Shown here: one piece after another, positions 8,969 through 18,390 of the stretch
Layout of the letters: every line of letters begins with the position of its first letter
Numbering within the stretch: the first letter of the stretch is position 1
Source: Azonexus sp. R2A61
GTDB lineage: Bacteria > Pseudomonadota > Gammaproteobacteria > Burkholderiales > Rhodocyclaceae
DNA: 64,000 nt
NCBI RefSeq assembly: GCF_021401135.1
Contig: NZ_JACBFO010000002.1
Location: forward strand, 124,001-188,000
Reading direction: 5' to 3'
The notes under the pieces: generated by a model
What the model was told of the DNA's origin: nothing
The model's database searches: none
The model's input: the letters and a program-made list of their open reading frames with translations, nothing else
Program-made: the position numbers and the translations under genes

Positions 8969-9104
8969 AGAAGCTCGTTGGATGAAATACGGCCGTGGGA
9001 GCTATTGGCTGTGTCCGATTTCCTAAGGGGTACCGCCCACGCATTGCACTGCCCCCTTGCCTGGGCTGTCAGTGAACGAATGGGCGGTAAGGTGAGCATC
9101 TCGC

Positions 9105-9530
9105 CTAATTCAGGACGAAACGAACACTCTGGCCAGACTTGTCGCCGAGTTTGACTATGGCGACAGCCTTTGTGCCGGCTTGGATCTTGAAGGCTCCTTG
9201 GGCACGCAACTGGTTACTTCCAGCTGGCAGCAATTTGGCTTCGGTCTTGTCTGATGCAGACAGCAGCGTTATGGTAGCTGACGCATTTCGGGTATCGACA
9301 GGCTGGTCGTGATCGGTCACGTAGAGCGTGATGGAGTCTGTCTTCGCCACCAACTCATAGTTGATGTCCTTGATGACCGATACGACGCCACCATGCTGTG
9401 GCTTGGCGTCATGGACGTGGGACTGGCCCGGTTTCTCGGTATGGGCATGGCCCTTATGGTCGTCCGCAGCGGATGCCAGATTAACGAAGCAAGCAAGGAG
9501 TAACGTTGAAAGTACCGTGGAAAGTTTCAT
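9105..9530 (-). CDS. His-rich periplasmic protein of the czc cluster
   Basis: A signal peptide (about residues 1-21, ending NLASA) is followed by a His-rich segment (DDHKGHAHTEK...SHVHDAKPQHGG) and then a beta-rich domain of about 90 residues. This suggests a periplasmic metal-binding or metal-delivery protein. GGAG lies 5 nt before the ATG. It begins 28 bp after czcD and is the last gene of the metal operon. The His cluster and position support a Zn/Co/Cd chaperone or buffer role; the exact family is not recognised. Confidence 0.65.
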   Translation of the reverse strand: MKLSTVLSTLLLACFVNLASAADDHKGHAHTEKPGQSHVHDAKPQHGGVVSVIKDINYELVAKTDSITLYVTDHDQPVDTRNASATITLLSASDKTEAKLLPAGSNQLRAQGAFKIQAGTKAVAIVKLGDKSGQSVRFVLN

Positions 9531-9558
9531 GGGAGCTCCATGTCAGTTGATAAATCGG

Positions 9559-10503
9559 TTAATGAAAATTTGGGTTATCGTCGTGCTCGGGTGTGCTGCC
9601 GACGTAGGTGCAACCTTCCGGTTGGTGCGCACAGGGTTTTGTTTCGCATTGCAGCGTCGTGTGGACTACCTTGAAGCGGTTGGCCAACACCGTCTGTAAG
9701 GCGGGCATCAAAACTTTCTCAGGGGAATAGGTCTGGTCGTAAACCGCATGCGCAGTCAGGCTGGTTTTGCCGGTCGTTAGCGACCAGAGATGCAGGTCAT
9801 GGATGCTGAGTACGCCTGGCACGGCTAGCATGGCCTGCTCCACATCTCCTAAGTCGATGCCCTCGGGCACGCCTTCGAGCAGGATGTTCAGACTGTCCTT
9901 CAGTAAGATCCAGGTGCGTGGCAAAACCCAGAGGCCAATGGCTACAGCCACAAGCGGATCTACCCAGGACCAGCCGGTTAGCTGAATCACCACCGCGCCC
10001 ATGATCACGCCGATCGACCCCAGAAGGTCGCTCCACACTTCGAGATAGGCACCCTTCACGTTGAGGCTATCTGACTGCCCCCCGCTCAGTAGGCGGATGC
10101 TGATCAGATTGACGATGAGGCCGATACTGGCAACCACGAGCATCCCAACCGAATGGATGTCGGGCGGGGAGGTGAATCGTCGGTAAGCCTCAATCAGGAT
10201 GTAGAGCGCCACGGCAAACAGCAGCAAGGCATTGAAGGCTGCCGCCAGAATCTCAAAGCGGTGGTAGCCATAGGTTCGCCGGCGATCGGCCGGGCGCCGG
10301 GCAACGCGAATGGCCGCCAATGCGATGGCGAGCGCAGCAGCATCGGTCAACATGTGCGCGGCATCCGAGATGAGAGCTAAGCTGCCGGTCAGTACGCCGC
10401 CAATGACTTCGGCAATAAGAAAACTGCCAGTCAGCGCCAGGGCAAAGCGCAGGGCACGCTCGTTTTCGGTACTCGGGAGCGCGTGGGTGTGACTCGAACT
10501 CAT
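9559..10503 (-). CDS. czcD: Cation diffusion facilitator CzcD
   Basis: This is an inner-membrane Zn/Co/Cd:proton antiporter of the CDF family. The 314 aa have an N-terminal His motif, six membrane segments, the HMLTDAAAL metal-site helix in TM2, the second HxxxD-type site in TM5 (LEVWSDLLGS) and a cytoplasmic C-terminal domain. The His/Cys-rich tail (CETKPCAHQPEGC) is extra. Its ATG overlaps the stop of the upstream small membrane gene (ATGA), so the two are translationally coupled. It exports metal to the periplasm, where the CzcCBA pump can take it out of the cell. Confidence 0.93.
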   Translation of the reverse strand: MSSSHTHALPSTENERALRFALALTGSFLIAEVIGGVLTGSLALISDAAHMLTDAAALAIALAAIRVARRPADRRRTYGYHRFEILAAAFNALLLFAVALYILIEAYRRFTSPPDIHSVGMLVVASIGLIVNLISIRLLSGGQSDSLNVKGAYLEVWSDLLGSIGVIMGAVVIQLTGWSWVDPLVAVAIGLWVLPRTWILLKDSLNILLEGVPEGIDLGDVEQAMLAVPGVLSIHDLHLWSLTTGKTSLTAHAVYDQTYSPEKVLMPALQTVLANRFKVVHTTLQCETKPCAHQPEGCTYVGSTPEHDDNPNFH

Positions 10504-10715
10504 GCGGCCCCTCCTTGATCATCGGGGCGTCGCTTCCATTTCTGCTTCGTCATCTGGAGACGAAGCAGAAGGTTTTTTGAATATTTTGGTGCCTTACCGC
10601 GCCTGCCTTCCCGCCAGCAAAACCATCCGTAAAGCACCAGAAAAGTCAGAATCAGCCCCAGAGTAAGCATGAGGAACTGGAACCCAAGGTGGCTGTGGAT
10701 CATGTGCTTGACCAT
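10500..10715 (-). CDS. Small membrane protein of the czc operon, 71 aa
   Basis: Start at ATG 10715 (MVKHMIHSHLG) is preferred because longer versions overlap the preceding zinc-ribbon gene. The N-terminus is His/Met-rich, one strong membrane helix follows (about residues 13-34), and the C-terminal half is highly basic and cytoplasmic. It lies 17 bp after the zinc-ribbon gene and overlaps czcD by 4 bp. The family is not recognised. A partner or regulator of CzcD is suggested only by the overlap. Confidence 0.55.
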   Translation of the reverse strand: MVKHMIHSHLGFQFLMLTLGLILTFLVLYGWFCWREGRRGKAPKYSKNLLLRLQMTKQKWKRRPDDQGGAA

Positions 10716-10732
10716 GAGGGATGACAGCAAGC

Positions 10733-11038
10733 TCAGGACTGCTGCGCCTTGCCGCAATTCGGGCAAAACTTAGTACCCGGGGCGAGGTTCGCATTGCAGT
10801 CCGCACAATTGCTGGGCACCAAGGCTGTGCCGCATTGGGCGCAGTAGCGTCCCCCAGGGTTGGTCGCAGAGCCGCACTTCGGGCATGAGGGGCCACCGGT
10901 AGCGCTATTGGTGGGTGGCGCTGAATTTGAGGGATAACGATTCCCCCAGCCATGATGTCCGCTGTTCCGTTCACGGCCATGATGATCTCCGCCATGCGAA
11001 CCGGCGACTCCTCGCAAGAGTTTTTCAAAAAATCCCAT
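10733..11038 (-). CDS. Double zinc-ribbon protein with His-rich N-terminus
   Basis: The C-terminal half carries two four-Cys ribbons: CPKCG...CAQCG and CADCN...CPNCG (DZANK type). The N-terminal half is Gly/His/Ser-rich (GGDHHGRERNSGHHGWG). At 101 aa it has no signal peptide and is probably cytoplasmic. GGAGG lies 5 nt upstream of the ATG. It sits directly downstream of czcA in the same operon. Cytoplasmic metal sensing or buffering is plausible; no function is known. Confidence 0.65.
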   Translation of the reverse strand: MGFFEKLLRGVAGSHGGDHHGRERNSGHHGWGNRYPSNSAPPTNSATGGPSCPKCGSATNPGGRYCAQCGTALVPSNCADCNANLAPGTKFCPNCGKAQQS

Positions 11039-11125
11039 AACAGCCTCCGTAGTTGAGTAGATGAATGAGTGACCGACGGTTTATGCCGAATCTGGCACTG
11101 AGCCCCCGGTCACGAACGGAAAACG

Positions 11126-14100
11126 CTAGGCCTCAGATGGCTGGTCTGTTGATTTCGTGAAGTCCTCCTCATCGGCATCTTTGCCGTGAGCAAGGCGGTA
11201 TAGAAGCGGCAACACAAGAAGCGTCAGCGCCGTCGACGACAGGATTCCACCAATCACCACGGTAGCCAGCGGGCGTTGGACTTCCGCACCGGTACCTGTC
11301 GCAATGGCCATGGGGACAAAACCGAGCGAGGCGACCAATGCTGTCATCAGCACAGGGCGCAGTCGAGTCAGCGCCCCTTCGTGAATGGCATCATCCAGAG
11401 AGCGGCCTTCTTCACGCAAATTGCGGATGAAGGAAATCATCACCAAGCCGTTCAGCACCGCTACCCCGGACAAGGCGATAAAACCGATACCTGCCGAAAT
11501 CGAGAGCGGAATGTCCCTTAGCCAGAGTGCGACAACGCCGCCTGTCAGCGCAAACGGAATGCCGGTAAACACCAGCAGTCCATCTTTCACGTTCCCGAAC
11601 ATCGCGAACAGCAGCGTGAATACCAAAAGCAAGGCCACGGGCACCACGATCTTGAGACGCTGCGAGGCCGATTCCAGTTGCTCGAAAGTTCCGCCCCAGG
11701 CGGTCCAGTAGCCGCTTGGAATCTTGACCTCGGCTAGACGGCTCTGAGCCTCGCCAACAAAGGAGCCGATATCTCGTCCCCGAACATTGGCACTAACAAC
11801 AATCCGACGCTTACCGTTTTCCCGACTGACCTGGTTCGGACCCGGTGCAATCTCAAGACTGGCGACTTCCCCCAATGGGATATAGGTCGTACGTACATCA
11901 ACCCCATTTCCGGCAGAAGCCCCCTTCGGCAAAGCTATCGGCAAACGCTTTAGTGATTCGAGATCAGAACGAAGGTTATCCGGCAATCGCACGACAATAT
12001 CGAAGCGTCGGTCACCTTCAAACATGGTTCCTGCTTCTCGACCACCAATCGCTGTCGAGATTGCATCCTGGACATCACCAATATTGAGTCCATAGCGCGC
12101 CGTTTTCTCCCGGTCAATATTCACGGTCAGCATAGGTAAGCCCGTCGTCTGCTCTATCTTGACCTCGGAAGCGCCCGGAATTTTCTCCAATACAGCAGAA
12201 ATCTTGCTGGCCGTATCGTTCATCACATCCATGTCGTCACCAAATATTTTGATGGCAACATCGCTGCGTACCCCTGAGATCAACTCATTGAAACGCAACT
12301 GGATCGGCTGGGAAAACTCATAGGTATTCCCCGGCAGTCTTCCAACGGTCTTTTGGATAGCTGTCAGCAGTTCATCCCGTGATTTCCGTGGCTCCGGCCA
12401 TTCCGCTTCAGGTTTCAACATGATGTAGCCGTCCGAAATATTGGGAGGCATCGGATCTGAGGCGATTTCGGCCGTTCCCGTTCTCGCGAAAATCCTGTCG
12501 ATTTCCGGATACTCCGCCTTGAGCCCCTTTTCCAACTGTTGCTGCATGGCTACTGACTGCGAAAGACTGGTTCCTGGAATACGCAGTGCCTGAATCGCGA
12601 AGTCGCCTTCATTCAGGCTCGGTACGAACTCACTCCCCATGCGCGTAGCGACCAAGCCAGAGAGAAGAACCATCACCGTCGTGAAGACCAGGACTACCGG
12701 CTTGTTCGCCATGACACCAGCCAGAACGGGCTCATACCAGCGCTTGGCTGCCCGCATCAGGAAGTTTTCCTTTTCATCCACCTTTTCACCGATAAACAGT
12801 GCGACTGCTGCGGGAATAAAGGTGACGGAGAGGATCATGGCACCTACGAGCGCGGTGACCACGGTGAAAGCCATGGGGTGGAACATTTTTCCTTCGACGC
12901 CGGTGAGCGCGAAGATCGGCAGATAGACGATCATGATGATGAGCTGACCGAATAGCAGCGCTCGGCGAGCCTCTTTCGAAGCGGTAAAGACTTCGTGGAA
13001 GCGCTCGGTCCGGGTCAACGGTCGCCCGTGATGTGCCTGGGCATGGGCCAAACGGCGAACACAGTTCTCTACAATGACGACTGCACCATCGATGATGATC
13101 CCGAAGTCAAGAGCGCCGAGGCTCATTAGGTTGGCACTAATCTGGTAGGTCACCATCCCCGAAAAGGTAAACAGCATGGAGAGCGGGATCACCATGGCGG
13201 TGATTACAGCTGCCCGCATGTTGCCGAGGAACAGGAATAGAATGACGATGACTAGGATCGCCCCTTCCAGAAGGTTCTTCTTGACGGTATTGATCGCTTT
13301 GTCCACCAGGACGGTACGGTCATAGACTGTCACTGCCTTGATGCCTTCCGGCAGATTGCGGTTGATTTCGACCATTTTCTGGTCGACCGCCCGTGAGACG
13401 GTGCGACTGTTCTCGCCAATCAACATGAACACGGTACCCAGAACGACTTCACGCCCGTTGTCAGTGGCGGCACCAGTACGTAGCTCGCGACCGATGCCAA
13501 CATCGGCCACGTCGCGGATACGGATCGGCACGCCCTGGATATTGCCCAGGATGACGTTTCGAATATCCTCGATGCTATGCACTTGGCCAGGAGCACGAAT
13601 CAGATACTGTTCGCCGCGCTTCTCGATATAACCGGCACCGACGTTACTGTTGTTGCGGTCGATGGCGACTACCACGTCTTGCAGAGTTAGGCCGTAGGAA
13701 GCCAACTTTTCCGGGCTGGGTGCTACCTGATACTCTTTGGCAAAGCCACCAATCGAGTTGATTTCAGTCACGCCTGTCACGTTGCGCAGTTGCGGCTTGA
13801 TGATCCAATCCTGTATTTCGCGCAAATCAGTCGGTGTATAGGGAGTGCCATCCGGCTTTTTGGCGCCGTCCTCTGCTTCTACCGTCCAGAGATAGATTTC
13901 ACCCAGGCCAGTAGAGATGGGCCCCATTGCCGGCGCTATTCCGGCAGGGAGTTTTTCCCTGGCTTCCTGAATCCGCTGATTGACCAGTTGGCGGGCAAAA
14001 TAGATGTCCGTTCCATCCTTGAAAATCACCGAAACCTGCGACAACCCGTAACGCGACAGGGAGCGCGTCTGCTCCAGATGGGGAAGGCCGGCCATGACGG

Positions 14101-14311
14101 TCTCGACCGGAAAGGTCACTCGCTGCTCGACTTCGAGCGGCGAATAGCCCGGCGCTGCCGTATTGATCTGTACTTGGACATTCGTGATATCGGGTACGGC
14201 GTCAATCGGCAGGCGCTGGTAGTTATAGACTCCCAAGCCGGCCATCCCGAGGACGGCCAATAAGACCAGCCAGCGGTGTTCGATGGCGAGGCGGATGATG
14301 CGTTCAAACAT
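11126..14311 (-). CDS. czcA: Heavy-metal RND efflux pump CzcA
   Basis: This is the proton-driven inner-membrane pump of the tripartite CzcCBA system, exporting Zn, Co and Cd across both membranes. The 1061 aa have the HME-RND layout: a membrane helix at 10-30, two large periplasmic loops and twelve membrane helices. The TM4 motif DFGIIIDGAVVIVEN, with the acidic residues needed for proton transport, is present. It follows czcB by 16 bp and precedes the zinc-ribbon gene. No damage is seen. Confidence 0.95.
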   Translation of the reverse strand: MFERIIRLAIEHRWLVLLAVLGMAGLGVYNYQRLPIDAVPDITNVQVQINTAAPGYSPLEVEQRVTFPVETVMAGLPHLEQTRSLSRYGLSQVSVIFKDGTDIYFARQLVNQRIQEAREKLPAGIAPAMGPISTGLGEIYLWTVEAEDGAKKPDGTPYTPTDLREIQDWIIKPQLRNVTGVTEINSIGGFAKEYQVAPSPEKLASYGLTLQDVVVAIDRNNSNVGAGYIEKRGEQYLIRAPGQVHSIEDIRNVILGNIQGVPIRIRDVADVGIGRELRTGAATDNGREVVLGTVFMLIGENSRTVSRAVDQKMVEINRNLPEGIKAVTVYDRTVLVDKAINTVKKNLLEGAILVIVILFLFLGNMRAAVITAMVIPLSMLFTFSGMVTYQISANLMSLGALDFGIIIDGAVVIVENCVRRLAHAQAHHGRPLTRTERFHEVFTASKEARRALLFGQLIIMIVYLPIFALTGVEGKMFHPMAFTVVTALVGAMILSVTFIPAAVALFIGEKVDEKENFLMRAAKRWYEPVLAGVMANKPVVLVFTTVMVLLSGLVATRMGSEFVPSLNEGDFAIQALRIPGTSLSQSVAMQQQLEKGLKAEYPEIDRIFARTGTAEIASDPMPPNISDGYIMLKPEAEWPEPRKSRDELLTAIQKTVGRLPGNTYEFSQPIQLRFNELISGVRSDVAIKIFGDDMDVMNDTASKISAVLEKIPGASEVKIEQTTGLPMLTVNIDREKTARYGLNIGDVQDAISTAIGGREAGTMFEGDRRFDIVVRLPDNLRSDLESLKRLPIALPKGASAGNGVDVRTTYIPLGEVASLEIAPGPNQVSRENGKRRIVVSANVRGRDIGSFVGEAQSRLAEVKIPSGYWTAWGGTFEQLESASQRLKIVVPVALLLVFTLLFAMFGNVKDGLLVFTGIPFALTGGVVALWLRDIPLSISAGIGFIALSGVAVLNGLVMISFIRNLREEGRSLDDAIHEGALTRLRPVLMTALVASLGFVPMAIATGTGAEVQRPLATVVIGGILSSTALTLLVLPLLYRLAHGKDADEEDFTKSTDQPSEA

Positions 14312-14327
14312 GTTGTTCTCCCTCGCC

Positions 14328-15932
14328 TCAGTGGCTGTGCTCGGCGCTACCCTTGCCGAGTTCCGACTTCAGGACGAAGCTGCCTGACGCTGCATAAGGG
14401 GTTCCTGCTTTCATTCCACTAACCACTTCGATGAATTTGCCATCCGAACGGCCCAAGGTCACCGGTTGTGCAACGAAGCCGTCAGGCACCTTGATGAAAA
14501 CGACGCTCTTGTCACCAATCGTCTGAATGGCGTCGGTTTGAACGCTGACTGGAACTTCGGCTTCACTGGAAACGACTTCGATATTCACGAACAATCCAGG
14601 ACGCCAAGCCATCTTCGGGTTGGCCAAAGTGACCCGCGCCTTGGCCGTGCGCGTATCCTGTCCGAGCAATGCACCCACGTAGGAGATGCTGCCTTCGGCT
14701 TTCGAGTCGAAGGCAGTTGCCTTAACAACAACCTTTTCACCAACCCGGATGACGTTCAGATCTTTGGCAGGAACGACAATCTCCGCCCATACGGAAGACA
14801 AGTCGGAAATTGTGAAAATACTGGCATCTTCCTTGACTGCCTCGCCAAGTGCGATGTGTTTTTCCACGACCATGCCGTCGAAAGGTGCGCGGATTTCATA
14901 ACGATTGAGGCTGCCCGAAACCGTGGCACTGGCACCCAGCGCAATCAACTTTTGCTGGCTGTTGGCAACGGCGATTTCGGCTTCCCTTAAAGTTTGCTGG
15001 GCTTGCAGGTAGTCTTGTTCGGCAGAGATTTTTTCTTCCCAGAGCTTCTTCTCTCGCTCATAGGTCGATTTGGCGAGCGAAAAGCGTTTCTGTGCTGCCA
15101 GAAGTTCGCTGCGTTGTTCCGAAAGGCCAGTGCTGGCGATCACAGCCAGAATCTGACCGCGCTTGACCGTTTGTCCCAGATTGGCAGGAACACTCTCGAC
15201 GACTCCGGCAAGACGAGGTACGACATGCGCGGTACGGTCCTCGTTAAACCGGATTTCGCCGGGAAGCTGAGCCGCTGTTTTGATTTTGGCGGGAGTGGCC
15301 CTCTGGATACCGATGGCAGCAGCTTTAACTTGCTCGTCCGTTAGCTCGATTTTTCCTTCTTCCCGGGTATCGATGAACAGGAATGGGGTGTTTCCCATTA
15401 GCACCGATATGGAAGCTTCGAACACATGCGGCTCTGCAATTCGGCTGGTACTCTTCAGATAGTCTTTCTCGGCTGAAAAAAGGACTTCCTGCTTCTCTTC
15501 ACCCGGTCGCGTCAGTGTTATCGAGACTTTTGCTGCAGTTGGTGCAAGCGGCTTTCCTTCCTGGAACAACCAGACACGGAAACCTGGCTCACCACCATCT
15601 TCGGACAACAGCAATTCCAGACCAAAACCATCCTCGGTAAAAAGCTTGCCACCATGCGGCCCCGATTGGGGCTCATCCTCATGGTGCTCTGCATCTCCAT
15701 GTTCTTTGGCATGCTCGTGACCATCGCCAGCTTTGCTGCCATGATGCTCGGCATCGGCATGCCCCTTGGCTTCTGCATGGCTGGCGTGTTCATGCTGTTC
15801 TCCAGCAGGTTGGGAAGTACTGCCCCCCAGTATCCAAGTGCCGGCGACAATTCCTGTCGCCAAAATCACGGCAATGGCGATCCCTTGCTTTCTGGTGAGA
15901 TTGAAAGTGTTCTTGTTGAAATTCATTTTCAC
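14328..15932 (-). CDS. czcB: Periplasmic adaptor CzcB with His-rich N-terminus
   Basis: This membrane fusion protein links CzcA to CzcC. It has one N-terminal membrane helix (about 15-35) and a His/Glu-rich segment with many HxH motifs (about 40-95). A heavy-metal-binding N-terminal domain follows, then the adaptor core with a split lipoyl domain and a coiled-coil hairpin (AQKRFSLAKSTYERE...). The GTG at 15932 is chosen because GGAG lies 6 nt upstream; the ATG two codons later is too far from it. The 534 aa are typical of the long CzcB type. Confidence 0.93.
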   Translation of the reverse strand: MKMNFNKNTFNLTRKQGIAIAVILATGIVAGTWILGGSTSQPAGEQHEHASHAEAKGHADAEHHGSKAGDGHEHAKEHGDAEHHEDEPQSGPHGGKLFTEDGFGLELLLSEDGGEPGFRVWLFQEGKPLAPTAAKVSITLTRPGEEKQEVLFSAEKDYLKSTSRIAEPHVFEASISVLMGNTPFLFIDTREEGKIELTDEQVKAAAIGIQRATPAKIKTAAQLPGEIRFNEDRTAHVVPRLAGVVESVPANLGQTVKRGQILAVIASTGLSEQRSELLAAQKRFSLAKSTYEREKKLWEEKISAEQDYLQAQQTLREAEIAVANSQQKLIALGASATVSGSLNRYEIRAPFDGMVVEKHIALGEAVKEDASIFTISDLSSVWAEIVVPAKDLNVIRVGEKVVVKATAFDSKAEGSISYVGALLGQDTRTAKARVTLANPKMAWRPGLFVNIEVVSSEAEVPVSVQTDAIQTIGDKSVVFIKVPDGFVAQPVTLGRSDGKFIEVVSGMKAGTPYAASGSFVLKSELGKGSAEHSH

Positions 15933-15941
15933 GACGAGCTC

Positions 15942-17264
15942 CTACGGACGGCTGGGCACAGCAGATGGCATTGAATCGATGGAGCCCAGGAAGCGCTCCA
16001 GTTCGGCAGCGGTCCGATGAGCGTCGGACAAACTTCTCAGGTATTGGGCTCTCGCCTGAAAGAAAGTACGTTGTGCATCCAATACCTCCAGAAAGCTGAA
16101 TTTCCCCAGTTCAAATCCTTTGCTGGCGGCCTCATAGGCGCTACGGGCGCCCGGCATGATTTCGCTTTGCAAGGCTTGTGCTTCAACAACCAGGGCTTTT
16201 AGACGTTCCTCGTTTTGTGTTATCTCTGCACCCAAACGAACCTCGGTAACACTGAGCTCGTCCCGAGCCTTGTCGGCTCGACGCTGCGCCTCAAGCACAT
16301 TGCCCTGATTGCGGTCGAAGATCGGGAAGGGAATTGAGATACCCACAATGGTTTGGTTGCGCCCAAGCTCTTCAGCCTTTTTGGTTCCCAGGCTGACGGT
16401 GACGTCAGGAATCCGGCGAGAACGCTCCAAGTCGGCGATAGCAGAAAAGCGATCGGCTTCGTGGCGTGCTCGAAGAAGTGCTGGAGAAGCGTTCAAGCGG
16501 CGAGTGATTTCTTCGGCGGAACGGACCGGCGGCAACAAATCGGTACGCCCTTCGACCTGTTCGAACCGTGGCGTCGAACTTCCCCAACTTGCGGCCAAAC
16601 GCTTGCGGGCCGACACCAGTTCGCGTTGTGCCTGATTCAACTCCACTCGTGCCGAGGCTTCCGCCACACGGGCCTTTGTTTCCTCAACCGGCGATATTTT
16701 TCCGGCAGTCACGCGTCGTGAAGCCGCCTGGCTAGCGCGTTGGGCCAGGCCGAGCAAGTCCTCGGCCTGTTGAATACGCTCCTGAGCAACCAGAACATCG
16801 AAGAAGGCCCCGATCACGGTTGCGCGTATGTCAAGGCGTTTCGCTGCCAGATCGGCTGCTGCTACATCACGGCCCCGCTCGGCAGAGGCAATTCGAGCCG
16901 AGCGCTTGCCACCAAGCTCGATCCGTTGGCTCAGCTGGATAGTTGTGGTTCGCGTGGCCTTATTCTGCGTATCTTCAACGGAAGTCGAAATTTCCGGATT
17001 GGGCAGAACCCCAGCTTGGATTACGGCCCCTTCGACAGCACGCAATTCGTTCGTGGCTGCAGATAATTCCGGGTTGAACGTTAGCGCGAGATCAATGGCC
17101 GCCGATAGGGTCAAGGAACCAGATGGTTCCTTGGCGAGCGCAGGTGCAAACGTCGCAACAGACAGCGCGTCCTGCATCTGCGCCGATAGGTTTGTGCTGG
17201 CAAGCACTGAGAATCCGAACAAGGTTCGGAGCAGCAACGTGACAGCAAAATTTCTTGGGTACAT
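15942..17264 (-). CDS. czcC: Outer membrane factor CzcC
   Basis: This TolC-family outer membrane channel completes CzcCBA. The 440 aa have a signal peptide (ends near SAQMQD) and two OEP domains with long Ala/Glu/Arg-rich helices. GGAG precedes the ATG by 6 nt. It is followed by czcB after 9 bp, giving order C-B-A. A 124-bp spacer with a 12-bp inverted repeat separates it from czcI. Confidence 0.92.
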   Translation of the reverse strand: MYPRNFAVTLLLRTLFGFSVLASTNLSAQMQDALSVATFAPALAKEPSGSLTLSAAIDLALTFNPELSAATNELRAVEGAVIQAGVLPNPEISTSVEDTQNKATRTTTIQLSQRIELGGKRSARIASAERGRDVAAADLAAKRLDIRATVIGAFFDVLVAQERIQQAEDLLGLAQRASQAASRRVTAGKISPVEETKARVAEASARVELNQAQRELVSARKRLAASWGSSTPRFEQVEGRTDLLPPVRSAEEITRRLNASPALLRARHEADRFSAIADLERSRRIPDVTVSLGTKKAEELGRNQTIVGISIPFPIFDRNQGNVLEAQRRADKARDELSVTEVRLGAEITQNEERLKALVVEAQALQSEIMPGARSAYEAASKGFELGKFSFLEVLDAQRTFFQARAQYLRSLSDAHRTAAELERFLGSIDSMPSAVPSRP

Positions 17265-17296
17265 CCGATTCTCCAGTGATGAAATACACGTTGGGG

Positions 17297-17390
17297 AATC
17301 GGCGGGGCGCCATCTGACTGACAGAGTGGCACAGCACGCGGCTTAGGCCGCAGCAATTAGATTTGGGAAAATGCCCAAGCCCCGCCGATT
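17297..17390. repeat. 12-bp perfect inverted repeat in czcI-czcC spacer
   Basis: AATCGGCGGGGC at 17297-17308 pairs with GCCCCGCCGATT at 17379-17390 around a 70-nt loop, just after the czcI stop codon. In the mRNA this could fold before czcC and influence termination or read-through. No U-tract follows. Confidence 0.45.
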
Positions 17391-17733
17391 AGGCGGAGAT
17401 GGACCAGTTAGGACGCTCAGGCTGTTCGTCTGGAGGGGAAGCCCAAAGCAGGACTGTCCGAAAATGATCAGCAACAGCCCCCACCTTGGGCAGCAAACTG
17501 CTGAACGAGGTCAATGCAGCAACACAGCCTGCATGGCAGACTGCGCAATCATTGTCCACATCAGAGACCGAGCCTTTCGCAAGCTTCTCGCCATCCTCGG
17601 CTTGATGCTTATGGTCGTGATGACCAAAGTGCTTCGTCGATCCCGTTTCGTGCTGGCAATAGGTCGCTGCGACCGCCCAGGAAATCTGGAGCGGCAAAAC
17701 AATCAACAGGAAAATAGATAGCCAGCGACGCAT
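17389..17733 (-). CDS. czcI: CzcI-family protein
   Basis: Start at ATG 17733 gives a clean signal peptide (MRRWLSIFLLIVLPLQISWA), better than the longer upstream frame. The mature part has a Cys/His-rich stretch (YCQHETG, HFGHHDHKHQ, CAVCHAGC) typical of CzcI, a small periplasmic protein found before czcCBA and thought to modulate the response. It is 114 aa and probably the first gene of the operon. The exact role of CzcI is not settled in any organism. Confidence 0.8.
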   Translation of the reverse strand: MRRWLSIFLLIVLPLQISWAVAATYCQHETGSTKHFGHHDHKHQAEDGEKLAKGSVSDVDNDCAVCHAGCVAALTSFSSLLPKVGAVADHFRTVLLWASPPDEQPERPNWSISA

Positions 17734-17868
17734 GGGATGAATGGTAACAGAACAAAATGTGTTCAAGCAGTAAGCCTGCGGGGGGAATGTATGGAAAGGC
17801 GAGTTGCTGATGACCAGGGTTTTCCTGGTCATCGTCCGATGGACAACATATCCGTCCTCGGGGCGGAA

Positions 17869-18246
17869 TTAACCACCCTGGTACAACGCCTCGCGTTGCT
17901 TCTTTTCTTCCGGCGTCATTTGCACGGATGGCGCAGGTGTGTTGTGCTGGAGTTTGTCGACGTGTTGCCATTTCCCATCGCGATAGGCATATTCGTGCGG
18001 AATCAGCACCCAGCCTTGATCACCGCCAACATAACGATACTGGCCGTCCGCACTTACTGGATTGCGTTTGAAGTCATCGAGTTCCTGTTGCACTTGCTGG
18101 GCGGATTTGCTGCCCGAACCGTGCGCCGGGTAGAATTTTGTCGCGCCCTCCGGCGTGCTGTGCATGACCGAGTCGGCCAACACCTGACCTGACAGGAGCA
18201 AACCGGCACAAAGAACGGGGATGGAAAGGGCTTGTTTGACGTTCAT
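17869..18246 (-). CDS. Periplasmic protein between czcI and czcRS
   Basis: A signal peptide (ends at SGQVLA, about residue 24) is followed by about 100 residues with the pattern STPEGATKFYP...YRYVGGDQGWVLIPHEY. The family is not recognised. GGAG lies upstream of the ATG. It is the first gene on the minus strand, divergent from czcR over 144 bp, so a CzcR-controlled promoter in that gap is likely. The position suggests a metal-induced periplasmic protein. Confidence 0.6.
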   Translation of the reverse strand: MNVKQALSIPVLCAGLLLSGQVLADSVMHSTPEGATKFYPAHGSGSKSAQQVQQELDDFKRNPVSADGQYRYVGGDQGWVLIPHEYAYRDGKWQHVDKLQHNTPAPSVQMTPEEKKQREALYQGG

Positions 18247-18390
18247 GATGGAACTCCTTCATTGATGTTTCGTTCATCGGTTTTGATGTATGCCGAACAA
18301 CTGAACGGCATGGGTGAACTATAAAAAAACAGCACTGACAGAACGCCAACAGGAAGTTTACAAAATTGACATCTTTCGATTTGGAAAGAA

